Below, piece after piece: positions 1 to 7,884 of a stretch of DNA of 62,388 bases. The notes below the pieces were generated by a model. It was not told the DNA's origin. It did not search any database and was given only the letters and a program-made list of their open reading frames with translations. The stretch spans positions 1-62,388 of the forward strand of contig NZ_NVPT01000005.1 of NCBI RefSeq assembly GCF_002802985.1, in the 5' to 3' direction. The stretch is from Geodermatophilus chilensis. Lineage in GTDB: Bacteria > Actinomycetota > Actinomycetes > Mycobacteriales > Geodermatophilaceae. How positions within the stretch are numbered: the stretch's first letter is position 1; each line of letters starts with the position of its first letter. Position numbers and translations under genes: made by a program.

Positions 1-1
1 T

Positions 2-91
2 CTGTCAACCGCGGCCAAGCACGGTCGCCGACCCTTCGACGTCCTGACCGAACTCACCAGCGGAAACGTCTGGATCCCAGCAACGACCTGA
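2..91 (+). pseudogene. C-terminal tail of an IS66-like transposase (cut by window start)
   Basis: An open frame enters from the left edge and stops with TGA at 89-91. Its 29 residues read LSTAAKHGRRPFDVL and so on, ending in WIPATT. The STAAKHG...W(I/L)PA ending is typical of actinobacterial IS66-family transposases. Only the tail is visible, so intactness of the element cannot be judged. It fits the mobile-element-rich nature of the next 15 kb. Confidence 0.5.
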
Positions 92-178
92 ACAGTCACG
101 AGGTACTTAGCCCGCTGTCAGAAGCGATACGGGCCAGTGCTTCGAAGCGGCCCAGGTGCATGAAGGCCGTTCTGCTCG

Positions 179-186
179 GTCAAAGG
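179..186. repeat. Left copy of the 8-bp target duplication of the ISL3 element
   Basis: GTCAAAGG here is repeated exactly at 1660-1667. The two copies abut the outer ends of the ISL3 terminal inverted repeats, and 8 bp is the usual ISL3-family duplication length. Confidence 0.9.
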
Positions 187-209
187 GGCTCTTCGCGGCT
201 TCTGGTGAA
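187..209 (+). repeat. ISL3 left terminal inverted repeat
   Basis: 23 bp starting GGCTCTTCGCGG and matching the reverse complement of 1637-1659 at 20 positions. It lies downstream of the transposase 3' end. Confidence 0.9.
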
Positions 210-229
210 CGGTCCAGCTGACTGGGTGT

Positions 230-1524
230 TCACGCTGCCGTCCGGGCGGCGCTGGCGAGCAGGATACGAGCGCGGTAGTTGGCGGGGTTGCGGTAGCCGC
301 GGCCGGTGCGCTTAATCTGCTTGATGGAGGTGTTCGCGGCCTCGGTGCGGGCGTTGGTGACGCCGGTGACGACGAGGACCTCGATGGCGTCCCACCAGGC
401 GGTGATGGTGGCCCAGAGCCGGTCGGTCTCGGGCATGTCCGCGGCCAGCACCGAGACGCCCAGCCGCGTCTTGTGCTCGTGCGCGTCGGCCAGGGAGCCA
501 CTGGTCAGCAGCGCGCGGAGCTGTTCCTTGATGCCCCAGGCGGCGCCGATCTCGTCGGTCGGGTCGTCGGCGCGCAGGGTGGCCTTGAGCCGGGCCAGCG
601 CCCAGGGGCTGAGGGTGTTCCCGGCGCGCAGCAGCAGCCGCCGATTGACCCAGGCCGGATCCTCAGCCGTCCGCGGCGGCCCTTGGCCTCGCGGATCACC
701 CGCTGACGGACGGCGGTGACCATGTCGTTGGCGAGCTTGACCAGGTGGAAGGCATCCACGCTCACCGCCGCGGCCGGAAGTTGTTCATGCAGCGCCTTGC
801 GGAACGCCGCCGACGGGTCGATCGCCACCACCTCCACCGCATCCCGCCACGCCGGGGAGCGGGCGGCCAGCCAGCCGCCGACGCCGGCGGAGTCCCGGCC
901 GTCGACCACCCCGAGGACCCGGCCGGTGTCGGTGTCGACCAGGGTGGTCATCCACGGCTCGTAGCGCCGCCAGGTGCCGTCTGTCTCGCGGAAGAACCGC
1001 ACCGACCGGTAGCGGTGCTCATCGACCCCCAGCCGGCGCACCAGCACCCGGTCGGGGTCGCCGATCAGGTCGGCCGCAGCGGTGAGCATCGACTGCACCA
1101 GCCACCAGGACACCCGATGGGCTCCGGCGACCTCGCTGGCCGCCCGACCGGACACCACGACCGCGCTCACCAGCGCCTGACACAGCCGGGCGGTCGAGCG
1201 GGCGTAGGCCGGCACCTGGTCGGTGACCTCGCTGAACGTCCTCCGCAGACAGCGGGGCTGGTCGCAGAACCAGCGGCGCTTGACCCACACCAGCTCCACC
1301 GGCCCGGCCACCGGCAGATCCCGCAGCCGCTGCCGGCGGCGGGAGTGCACCCGCACCGCGAGCACGCCGCACACCGGGCAACCCGGCGGGTCGGTGGACT
1401 CGACCTCGACCCGGCGGAGGCCGTCGGCGCCCTCGAGGGCGTCGACGGCCTCGATGACCCGGTAGTCGGGCAGGTTGAAGATCGCGCTCGCAGCATCCCG
1501 CTGCGAGCCCGTAGGCTCGAACAC
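230..1524 (-). pseudogene. ISL3-family transposase, frameshifted
   Basis: DDE transposase of the ISL3 type. The N-terminal part (1524 down to about 690) has a zinc-finger-like CPVCG followed by a VHSRRR stretch, then the catalytic core with LGVDEH and VVAIDPS aspartate regions and the VDAFHLVKLAN block. Around 670-690 the reading frame changes: continuation in another frame encodes WVNRRLLLRAGNTLSPW and then the C-terminal TNARTEAANTSIKQIKR block ending at 230. A deletion or insertion of one or two bases near the AKGRRGR codons explains the break. ISL3 transposases are normally a single frame, so this is more likely mutation (or a base-call error) than programmed frameshifting. Confidence 0.85.
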
Positions 1525-1636
1525 GGCTCGTGGACCTCATCGGGCGTTGGTGTCTCAGCAACACCCATCCCAGCAGGACCACGGGCCCTCAACGTCTCCG
1601 GGTCACATCCACGGTCACCGGCGCACGTTCCCGCGA

Positions 1637-1659
1637 TTCACCAGGAACCGTGAAGAGCC
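1637..1659 (-). repeat. ISL3 right terminal inverted repeat
   Basis: 23 bp, upstream of the transposase start. On the minus strand it begins GGCTCTTCACGG. Pairs with 187-209 at 20 of 23 positions. Confidence 0.9.
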
Positions 1660-1667
1660 GTCAAAGG
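1660..1667. repeat. Right copy of the ISL3 8-bp target duplication
   Basis: GTCAAAGG, identical to 179-186, directly outside the right inverted repeat. Confidence 0.9.
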
Positions 1668-2085
1668 TGGCCTTCCAGCGTTCGCCGAAGGCGCTGTCTT
1701 GTTCACTTGTATGAGTGGACGGGGTCCCGGGGCCAGCGCATGCCCCGCGGCCGAACGCAGGCACGCCCGTGGGCGACCTCATCGTCGTTCGGCCCGTCGA
1801 AGTTTGTCCGAACCTCGAGGCTTCCCGGAAGGAGCGAGCCGCCGACGTGCTGGTCCACTTGGGCCGATCCGGCACGTGAAACGGACCGACCGAAGCCATG
1901 AACGGTCGCCTCGAAAGGTCCGCGGCTCCGCCCTCGTGTTCCGCAACCTCACCAACTACATCGCCCGCCGATCGCTGCTCCGGAGGGGCGGCTTTCGGCC
2001 CCTACTACGCCCTCGAGTGTGAGGCCCGAGACCGGCAGGGAGCCTCGGATGCTCGACTCGGACCTCGAACCCGCGGTGAGCCCGT
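1668..2085. other. Gene-free stretch between the IS and the EcsC gene
   Basis: About 420 bp without a convincing gene. Short open frames exist on both strands but have no recognisable motif and no plausible ribosome binding site. It may hold decayed remnants of the locus hit by the ISL3 element. Nothing else is seen. Confidence 0.5.
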
Positions 2086-3111
2086 TCAGGGTCTCCATCG
2101 GTCGTCGGGATCGCCGGTGGGCTCGTCACTGTCCAGGTCCTGACGAAGGTTCGGTGGCAACTGGAGACCATACTTTTCGGCCAGCAGCATGGTCGCCCCA
2201 TAGTGGCGAGCCTGCTTTGCGATATCGCCAAGGACGTGGGCGTTGGTCCCCGCGCCCGCGAAGATGGCAACCACCGGCATGCCCATTCGTGCGTTCTTCA
2301 CGGGCACCCGACTGCCATCACCAAGCTGCTTCATGAGCTTCTCTACTGCGGCCATGAGGCGGTGGTCTTCGCGGAGCTTCTGGCTCCAGTTGACGCGGCC
2401 CTTGGCGGCATTGAACGCCGCGCCTGCGCTTTTGACAGCCCCGGCTTTGGGCGCTTGGTTCCGATAGGCGCGTACGACCATGCGATCGATCATGTGCCGC
2501 ATGGCTGGGTCGGCAGCGTCGAAGCCGTATGCATAACAGACACGAGTGGCGATGGCGCCGCTGAGCGCCTGCATGGCCACCATGTCGAGCGTGATCGCTG
2601 CCAAGCTGCCAACAACGGGCACAGGAACCATGGCAAGCGCGCCGAAACTCGCTCCCTGTCCCGCGCCAAGCGTTCGCCAACGAAGAACCATTCCGCGGGT
2701 GAACTCATCCAGAACTTCAAGGTCAAGAGCCTTCAGATCGTCCAAGGCGGAGACGTCGCGGCCCTTGCTCCGATGGTGCTTGATCACCGCCTCCTGGTCG
2801 GTCAGTTCGACCACCCAGTCATTGATGAGTTCGAGGATGTGAACAAGGCCCTGGACCGTGGGCACGAGCGCAGCGTCGACGGCGGAACCCGCGATGTCCT
2901 TCACCTTCTCTGGCGTTGCATCGACAATCGCGCGACTGGCCTTGGAAGCGGTGTCCTTGGTGGCCTGGGCAGTCGTCTCCAGGGCTGCTCTTACGCGCGG
3001 CGGTAGCAACTGCCTCGACTTGGCTTTCTTCTCCCAATGCGACTGCAGCTCATCCCACCGCGCTCGCTCATAGCGGGACATGGAGTTCGGGTCAGGCCGG
3101 GTACTGATCAC
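2086..3111 (-). CDS. EcsC family protein
   Basis: 341 residues matching the EcsC family as found in actinobacteria. An N-terminal basic, probably coiled region begins MSRYERARWDELQSHWEKK at residue 11. The conserved core includes the VVELTDQEAVIKHHR segment, a hydrophobic stretch ALAMVPVPVVGSLAAITLD suited to membrane association, and CYAYGFDAADPAMRHMIDR. Near the C-terminus is the glycine-rich block VVAIFAGAGTNAHVLGDIA. The role of stand-alone EcsC proteins is poorly defined; the Bacillus namesake accompanies the EcsAB ABC transporter, which is absent here. The ATG at 3081 (MSRYER) is an alternative start. G+C is visibly lower than in the core genes downstream, suggesting acquisition. Confidence 0.8.
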   Translation of the reverse strand: MISTRPDPNSMSRYERARWDELQSHWEKKAKSRQLLPPRVRAALETTAQATKDTASKASRAIVDATPEKVKDIAGSAVDAALVPTVQGLVHILELINDWVVELTDQEAVIKHHRSKGRDVSALDDLKALDLEVLDEFTRGMVLRWRTLGAGQGASFGALAMVPVPVVGSLAAITLDMVAMQALSGAIATRVCYAYGFDAADPAMRHMIDRMVVRAYRNQAPKAGAVKSAGAAFNAAKGRVNWSQKLREDHRLMAAVEKLMKQLGDGSRVPVKNARMGMPVVAIFAGAGTNAHVLGDIAKQARHYGATMLLAEKYGLQLPPNLRQDLDSDEPTGDPDDRWRP

Positions 3112-3774
3112 CTGGGAAGGCTAGGCGAGCATCCCGACAGAAGCGCGCAAGTCCGAAGTTCCCATAGGCGGGTGGCCTCCAGCGTGCTCGCTATCCACGC
3201 GCCGCGCCCGGCCGACGCGGACGTCACACGTCGACTACACCCTCGGCTGCGACGACGTAGGACACCGGATGAGGTCGTCAATGGCCACGTGCACTGAGTG
3301 CCAGCCCAGACCGTGACCGCAGACCTCCTCGGAGCGCGTGGCGCAGCCCTCGCGACGTCCCATACGTCCACCGGTACGCCCTGCGCAACGACGTCCGGGT
3401 CGGTGGCGGTCACCACGCCCAGCTCGTGCAGCGGGAGACTCCGAAGCAGGTTCCAACGGATCACGAGCGCGAGCGACTGCGCCGCATCGACGTGCTCTAC
3501 CGGGAGTCGGAGTCGCAACCGGGCAGACGTTGACGCGGTTCGCCGTCTGCAGGAAGCCACCGCCGGATGCCTAGACGGGGCACTTGGGTCCGGTCCGGCG
3601 GGGTAGGAACTGGCTTTGACTTCGAGGTCGGGCTTCCCTCCTGTCATTCGTCTCCCCCATGCAACACCGGTAGCAGGCGACGCAGCGTCGCGCGGCAGAT
3701 CCCGGACACCTCGGCTTCCGTGGGGTTACCTCACACCTCCGTCCTGGAACCGCACACGCTCACGGGGAGATCCT
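3112..3774. other. No confident gene; possible decayed coding DNA
   Basis: A minus-strand frame between about 3290 and 3500 reads like ordinary protein (for example LVIRWNLLRSLPLHELGVV), but it has no convincing start and belongs to no family I recognise. It may be a gene fragment. The rest shows no motif. Confidence 0.4.
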
Positions 3775-4116
3775 TTGCTTTCGCGTACTCGCTTCGGCGC
3801 CTCGGCTCTTGCAGATCACAATCCCTCCGAGGGCTCGACAGCCGAACCGGACGTCCGAAAAGAGCCGGCAGGTGGTGCCGGTTCCCAGGCTGGCTCGCTG
3901 GGTGCGTTGGCAGGCACCGTCGGAGTCGTTGCTTTCGGCGTCGGCAAGTTCCTGTGGAGCGCCGGCCAGGCGACTGTCGACGTCGTCGGAACCGTCGCCG
4001 AAGTCGTCGGAACAGTCGCTGACGTGGCCGGGACCGTTGTCGAGGCCGCCGGGACCGTTGTCGAGGTCGCCGGCACCGTCGTCGAAGTGGTGGCTGACGT
4101 ACTCGACGCAGCGTAG
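3775..4116 (+). CDS. Small hypothetical protein with C-terminal heptapeptide repeats
   Basis: Chosen start is the TTG at 3775, preceded by GGGGAG at 3764-3769 with 5-nt spacing; an in-frame ATG at 3616 exists but lacks such a site. The 113-residue product has a polar N-terminus rich in E, P and G, then a hydrophobic segment (LGALAGTVGVVAFGVGKFLW), then five or six 7-residue units of the pattern V-x-G-T-V-x-E/D (residues about 70 to 111). One acid per heptad gives a charged stripe on an otherwise Val/Gly/Thr surface, compatible with an amphipathic membrane-associated segment. No family recognised. It lies among mobile-element remnants, just left of the tRNA-Gly fragment. Confidence 0.5.
   Translation: MLSRTRFGASALADHNPSEGSTAEPDVRKEPAGGAGSQAGSLGALAGTVGVVAFGVGKFLWSAGQATVDVVGTVAEVVGTVADVAGTVVEAAGTVVEVAGTVVEVVADVLDAA
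3982..4107 (+). repeat. 21-bp tandem repeats encoding V-x-G-T-V-x-E/D heptads
   Basis: Units start at 3982, 4003, 4024, 4045 and 4066, with a degenerate sixth at 4087. They diverge mainly at third positions, so the protein repeat looks maintained rather than freshly duplicated. Confidence 0.8.
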
Positions 4117-4267
4117 GAAGGCTAGGTGCCTCAGGCGAGGGAGTCATCGCCACCGAGCGACAGCGAGGAGCCGCTTTTCCGCCGATGAATGTGGCGCTGA
4201 GGCAAGCGGAAGGCACGGCATCCGCCTCACTTGGCGCTGACCAGGCAGGATGCCGCTTGCAGGCCCA

Positions 4268-4313
4268 AGCCTTCCAAGCTGACTGTGCGGGTTCGATTCC
4301 CGTCACCCGCTCC
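4268..4313 (+). repeat. 3' half of tRNA-Gly(TCC): probable att-site remnant (left)
   Basis: From AGCCTTCCAAGCTG (3' part of the anticodon arm, loop CTTCCAA with anticodon TCC) through an intact T-arm (GGGTTCGATTCCC) to the acceptor end ACCCGCTCC. The 5' half is missing, so it cannot be a functional tRNA. A second, partly deleted copy in the same orientation starts at the same base of the tRNA at 14953. Duplicated 3' tRNA halves are the classic footprint of tyrosine-integrase elements that insert into tRNA genes. The intact tRNA-Gly must lie outside this window. Confidence 0.75.
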
Positions 4314-4672
4314 GCGAAGCGCAGTGACTGCTGAGGCCCGATGTCGGGCGTCGGCCACTCGGCGAGGCGCGGATCGGCGACGATGAGGGACACGGCCACA
4401 TGCCCCCCGAAGGAGTGTCCGGCGACGAGGTCGAACCGCGCGTCGCCGATCGCAGCGGCGACCGCGGTGGCAGCAGCTGCGGATAGCAGCGGCTGGCCCA
4501 GGGGCGGGCTGGCTCCGTGGCCGGGAAGGTCCAGTGCGGTCACCGACCAGCCGAGCTCGGCCCGCGCCGGGCCGATGCGCCACCAGGTGGCCGGGTAGGA
4601 CGTGGACCCGTGCAGCAGCAGCTCCCCCGGCCGCCGTCGCCCCACGTCCCTGCCCAGCGCCGCTGCGGTCAC
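4314..4672 (-). pseudogene. Alpha/beta hydrolase, C-terminally truncated
   Basis: GTG start at 4672. The N-terminal third of an alpha/beta-hydrolase is clear: oxyanion-hole region LLHGSTSYPATWW, ALDLPGHGASPP, and the nucleophile elbow VAGHSFGGHVAV. After about 115 residues (ADPRLAEWPTPDI) homology ends and the frame runs through the antisense of the tRNA-Gly fragment into unrelated DNA. The acid and histidine of the triad are lost, so it cannot be active. The start overlaps the stop of the upstream fragment (GTGA), showing that both were once in one operon. Truncation exactly beside the tRNA fragment points to the recombination that formed the island edge. Confidence 0.75.
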
Positions 4673-4845
4673 CGAGCAGGGATCGGGTCGGCGCCCGGGG
4701 ACCCGGGCTTCAGGAGCGCGCGGGCGGCGCGACCCAGGGCGACGCTGTCCGGAGTGGGGATCCCGTCGAACAGGACCAGGGGGTCCTTCAATCCGATCCG
4801 GGTCGCCAGCCGCCAGGACCCTGCGCAGCGAAGCGCCGGCGAGGT
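4669..4845 (-). pseudogene. C-terminal fragment of an unidentified gene upstream of the hydrolase
   Basis: About 50 residues (WRLATRIGLKDPLVLFDG and so on) end at the TGA at 4669-4671, which overlaps the GTG of the hydrolase fragment. The 5' side is replaced at about 4846 by IS481-type sequence. The family is not recognised. The overlap and coding character support a once-real gene whose front was lost to the insertion sequence. Confidence 0.45.
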
Positions 4846-4846
4846 G

Positions 4847-4885
4847 CTAGTTGTACTGACCAGAGACGTTGGTCGAGGGCGTGTG
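4847..4885 (-). pseudogene. Last codons of an IS481-family transposase in opposite orientation
   Basis: Reading leftwards the codons give PSTNVSGQYN followed by TAG (4849-4847). A VNNVSGQYN/T ending is the usual C-terminus of IS481-family transposases. It is oriented opposite to the IS481 gene that starts at 4976, so it is probably a scar of another copy or of a rearranged end. Confidence 0.4.
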
Positions 4886-4914
4886 ACGACACGAACTGAC
4901 TGATCTTGTTCTGG

Positions 4915-4975
4915 GAGGACCTCCGGACGTGGAGTGGAGCTGCTGAAGGCACCCACACACGACCCGGAGGTCCTC
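4915..4975 (+). promoter_or_regulatory. Hairpin masking the ribosome binding site of the IS481 transposase
   Basis: GAGGACCTCCGG (4915-4926) is the perfect 12-bp complement of CCGGAGGTCCTC (4964-4975). The second arm contains the Shine-Dalgarno GGAGG (4966-4970) and abuts the GTG start at 4976. Transcripts from upstream would fold and hide the start. Such hairpins are a known way insertion sequences limit translation of read-through mRNA. The pairing is seen; the role is inferred. Confidence 0.6.
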
Positions 4976-5099
4976 GTGGCCCACGCTAACGCCGCCCTGA
5001 CCCCACGCCACCGACTTCGGCTCGCCCGCGCGGTGGTCGAGGACGGCTGGACGGTCAGCTACGCCGCGGCGGTGTTCAACGTCTCCTGGCCCACAGCCA

Positions 5100-5107
5100 A
5101 CAAGTGG
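5100..5107. repeat. Left 8-bp target duplication of the IS256 element
   Basis: ACAAGTGG, repeated exactly at 6543-6550. Joining the flanks through one copy restores the IS481 reading frame. Confidence 0.92.
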
Positions 5108-5132
5108 GGGCCTGTCAAATCTTCTGTGTAAG
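5108..5132 (+). repeat. IS256 left terminal inverted repeat
   Basis: 25 bp beginning GGGCCTGTCAAATC and matching the complement of 6518-6542 at 20 positions. Confidence 0.9.
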
Positions 5133-5162
5133 CGGGCGTGACCTATCTGTAGTGGATGCTGG

Positions 5163-6461
5163 TCAGAGGGGTAGGCGGTCGGGGAACTGGAGGGCGAAGG
5201 CGTTGAGTGCGGTTTTCCAGCCGTGGGTGCCGGTGCCGGCTTCACCTCCTCGCTGGTCGCTGATGTTGCGGAGCGCGAGATAGAGCAGCTTCATCGCGGC
5301 CTCGTCGGTGGGGAACGAGCCGCGGGCCTTGGTCACCCTGCGGAGCTGGAAGTTGATCGACTCGATCAGGTTCGTGGTGTAGATGACCTTGCGGATCTCC
5401 GGGGCGAAGGCCAGGAACGGGGTGAACTCCTCCCAGGCCCGCTCCCAGGCCGCCACCGCTCCGGCCGCCCGGGTGCCCCACTCGTCCTTGAAGGCGGCCA
5501 TGGCCAGCTCGGCGGCGGCCACGGTGGGGGCGGTGTAGATCGGCCGCAGGGCGGCGGTCATCGCCTTGCGGTCAGACCAGGACACGTAGCGGGCCGAGGC
5601 GCGGATCAGGTGCACCACGCAGGTCTGCACGACCGCGGCGGGCCACACGGCGTTGACCGCGGCGGGCAGTCCGGTCAGCCCGTCGCAGCAGACGAACAGC
5701 GCGTCGCGCAGGCCGCGGTTGCGCAGCTCGGTGAGCACCCCGGACCAGAACTTGGCGCCCTCGGTCTGCTGGATCCACACCCCCAGGACCTGCTTGCGGC
5801 CCTCCAGATCGACCCCGACGACCAGGTGTGCGGCCTTGTTGGCGACCACTCCGGCGTCGCGGACCTTGATCCGGATCGCGTCGATGTACAAGATCGGATA
5901 GACCGGGTCGACCGGCCGGTTCTGCCAGGCGGTGACCTCCTCGGCCACCACGTCGGTGACCCGGCTGATCGTCGCCGCGCTGACCTGGGCGCCGTAGACC
6001 TCGGCCAGGTGGGCGGTGATGTCCCGGGTGGACATGCCCCGCGCGTACAGGCTGATGATCATGTCCTCGACGTTGCCCAGCCGCCGGCGGCGCTTGGGCA
6101 CGATCACCGGAGTGAACGAGCCGTTGCGGTCGCGGGGGACCTCCAGCTCCACCGGGCCGGCGGTGGTGTGCACCGTCTTGCGCCCGTGCCCGTTGCGGGA
6201 ATTGCCCGACCCGTGCCCGGCCGGGTCACCGGCCTCGTAGCCCAGATGATCGGTGATCTCCACGTCCAGCGCGCGCTCGAGGACGGCCTTGGTCATCCGC
6301 GCCAGCAGCCCGTCGGGCCCGTCGATGGCGGTCCCGGAGGCCTCGGCGACGGCCAGCAGGCCGTCGATCGCCTGCGGGGACAACATCCCGGCCAGCCGCT
6401 CGGCCGGGCCGGGGGCGCCCGACACCGGATCCGGTGTCGAGGCGTTCGTCATGGTGGTCAA
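5163..6461 (-). CDS. IS256-family transposase
   Basis: 432 residues, full length for the mutator/IS256 family, ATG start at 6461. The conserved cysteine-free N-terminal domain carries the HLGYEAGD...GNSRNGHGRKTV block and the RDRNGSF motif. The DDE core shows the first Asp in LYIDAIRIKVRD, the second in FVCCDGLTGLP followed by the C/H pair QTCVVHLIR, and the Glu in TTNLIESINFQLRR. No interruption is visible. It catalyses cut-and-copy transposition of the element through its 25-bp ends and is the only complete transposase in the window. Confidence 0.95.
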   Translation of the reverse strand: MTTMTNASTPDPVSGAPGPAERLAGMLSPQAIDGLLAVAEASGTAIDGPDGLLARMTKAVLERALDVEITDHLGYEAGDPAGHGSGNSRNGHGRKTVHTTAGPVELEVPRDRNGSFTPVIVPKRRRRLGNVEDMIISLYARGMSTRDITAHLAEVYGAQVSAATISRVTDVVAEEVTAWQNRPVDPVYPILYIDAIRIKVRDAGVVANKAAHLVVGVDLEGRKQVLGVWIQQTEGAKFWSGVLTELRNRGLRDALFVCCDGLTGLPAAVNAVWPAAVVQTCVVHLIRASARYVSWSDRKAMTAALRPIYTAPTVAAAELAMAAFKDEWGTRAAGAVAAWERAWEEFTPFLAFAPEIRKVIYTTNLIESINFQLRRVTKARGSFPTDEAAMKLLYLALRNISDQRGGEAGTGTHGWKTALNAFALQFPDRLPL

Positions 6462-6517
6462 GGGTGCTCCTGTTCCAGCTGCCGGGTCAGCCCGGACAGC
6501 TATCTCAGGCCACGCCC

Positions 6518-6542
6518 CTTACACAGCTGATGAGACACGCCC
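6518..6542 (-). repeat. IS256 right terminal inverted repeat
   Basis: 25 bp, upstream of the transposase; its minus strand begins GGGCGTGTCTCATC. Followed directly by the second ACAAGTGG. Confidence 0.9.
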
Positions 6543-6550
6543 ACAAGTGG
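6543..6550. repeat. Right 8-bp target duplication of the IS256 element
   Basis: ACAAGTGG, identical to 5100-5107, followed in frame by the rest of the IS481 gene. Confidence 0.92.
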
Positions 6551-7332
6551 GCCGACCGCTACCGGACCGGCGGGCCGGCGGCCATGGCAGACCGCAGCTC
6601 ACGCCCGCACTCCTGCCCGCGGCGCACGCCCCGGCCGGTGGTCCGCAAGATCGTGCATCTGCGCTGGAAGAAGCGCCTTGGCCCCGTCGCCATCGCCGGC
6701 CGGCTCGACCTGGCCGCCTCGACGGTGCACGCGGTCCTGGTCCGCTGCCGACTCAACCGGCTCTCCCACCTCGATCGAGCCACCGGCGAGCCGATCCGCC
6801 GCTACGAACACGACACCCCCGGCTCGCTGCTGCACGTCGACGTCAAGAAGCTAGGCAACATCCCCGACGGCGGCGGCTGGCGCTACGTCGGCCGCGCGCA
6901 AGGCAAACGCAACCGCGCCGACACCGCCGGCGTCGGCCGCAACGCCCACCGCAACCCCGTGCTGGGCACCGCGTTCGTACACACCGTCCTCGACTACCAC
7001 AGCCGGGTGGCCTACGCCGAGATCCACGACGATGAGACCGCCGCCACCGCCACCGCCGTGCTGCGCCGAGCGGTGGCTTGGTTCGCCGCCCGCGGCGTCA
7101 CCGTGCAACGGGTGCTGTCTGACAACGGCTCGGCCTACCGCTCCCACGCCGGTTCGCGCAAGTCCTATCAGTGCAGTTCAAGCGCGTAGTCGCACCGATT
7201 CTCTCGGGGCGTTGGCGCAGCGGGCGTGGCCCGACCTGCGCGCTGATTGCGCCGCGTAGTAGGTGCGGGAGCCTCGGCATCCCTAGGAAACAAGGCGAGG
7301 CAGGAGCGTCCCGGTCCTTCGAGAAGCAAGGG

Positions 7333-7884
7333 CTACCAGGGTTGGTCACGGCGCACCCCGCCGAGGACACCCCGCAGGCGGTCTACGAGCGTGGAGGTGG
7401 CGGCGTCGGCAGGCTCGGCGGCGTCAAGCAGCTCCAATGCCTCGTCCACGCTCTTGCGCAGCGCGTCCCGCTCGGCGGCGCGTTCGGTGACCGCGGTGTG
7501 CAGCAGGTAGAGGTCGACGAAGACGGTCACCTTCGACCGCAGCACCCAGGGGTCGAAGGGTTTGGTGATGTAGTCGACCGCGCCCGCCTGGTAGCCGCGG
7601 AAGGCCATGTGGGGGTCGTAGTCCGCCGCGGTGAGGAACAGGATCGGGATGTGCCGGGTCCGCTCCCGCTGCTTGACGTGCTTGGCGGTCTCGAACCCGT
7701 CCATCCCGGGCATGCGGGCATCGAGCAGGATCAGCGCGTAGTCCTTGACGAGCAGCTGCTTGAGGGCGTCCTCACCGTTGGTGACCGGCACGACCTCGAT
7801 GGGCAGGCCCTCCAGGATCGCCTGCAGCGCGAGCAGGTTCTCCCGCCGGTCGTCGACCGCGAGGACCCGGACCGGCGCGGTCAT
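7333..7884 (-). CDS. Response regulator with a receiver domain and a C-terminal helix
   Basis: 183 residues. A CheY-like receiver fills residues 5 to 125: acidic pair D11 D12, phospho-acceptor D55 in LLDARMPGMDG, T85 and K108 in TKPF. The remaining 55 residues are helical (AVTERAAERDALRKSVDEALELL) with no DNA-binding or enzymatic domain, so output is probably by protein contact. The ATG overlaps the stop of the upstream hybrid kinase (ATGA, 7884-7881), meaning translational coupling and almost certainly a kinase-partner pair. It may be a phosphate sink or connector towards the divergent SpoIIE phosphatase. Confidence 0.9.
   Translation of the reverse strand: MTAPVRVLAVDDRRENLLALQAILEGLPIEVVPVTNGEDALKQLLVKDYALILLDARMPGMDGFETAKHVKQRERTRHIPILFLTAADYDPHMAFRGYQAGAVDYITKPFDPWVLRSKVTVFVDLYLLHTAVTERAAERDALRKSVDEALELLDAAEPADAATSTLVDRLRGVLGGVRRDQPW

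Larger units (their letters stand above)
187..1659 (-). mobile_element. Complete ISL3-family insertion sequence, 1,473 bp
   Basis: The element is bounded by 23-bp imperfect inverted repeats (187-209 and 1637-1659, 20 of 23 matching) whose outer ends read GGCTCTTC, the hallmark of ISL3-family termini. An exact 8-bp duplication GTCAAAGG flanks it. It carries one transposase gene on the minus strand, which is frameshifted. With ends and duplication preserved, the insertion looks recent and could be mobilised in trans by a functional relative. The gene or remnant it interrupted is not recognisable on either side. Confidence 0.92.
5108..6542 (-). mobile_element. Intact IS256-family insertion sequence, 1,435 bp
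   Basis: 25-bp terminal inverted repeats (5108-5132 and 6518-6542, 20 of 25 matching, outer ends GGGC...GTGTAAG) enclose one intact transposase. The 8-bp duplication ACAAGTGG is exact. The element sits inside the IS481 transposase gene, so it arrived after that element. All parts needed for mobility appear present. Confidence 0.95.
4976..7149 (+). pseudogene. IS481-family transposase, split by IS256 and truncated at the 3' end
   Basis: The N-terminal helix-turn-helix piece (LTPRHRLRLARAVVEDGW to WPTANKW) runs from GTG 4976 to 5107. Removing 5108-6550 (the IS plus one target copy) restores WPTANKWADRYRTGG in frame. The second piece has RPVVRKIVHLRWKKRLGP, PASTVHAVL-like and YEHDTPGSLLHVDVKKLG, with the first catalytic Asp in HVDVKKLG and the second in VLDYHSRVAYAEI/LSDNGSAY. 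Homology stops after SDNGSAYRSH at about 7149, before the catalytic Glu block, and the frame ends at 7189 in unrelated codons. It is therefore doubly inactivated. Confidence 0.85.

Noticed and set aside
640..720. Programmed ribosomal frameshift in the ISL3 transposase
   Set aside because: No slippery heptamer or downstream structure is evident, and ISL3 transposases are normally single-frame.
3108..3647. Minus-strand gene of 179 codons
   Set aside because: Only a middle stretch has protein character, no RBS or family, and the start would overlap the EcsC gene; left as a possible fragment.
4268..4313. Functional tRNA gene
   Set aside because: The acceptor 5' strand and D-arm are missing; only the 3' half exists.
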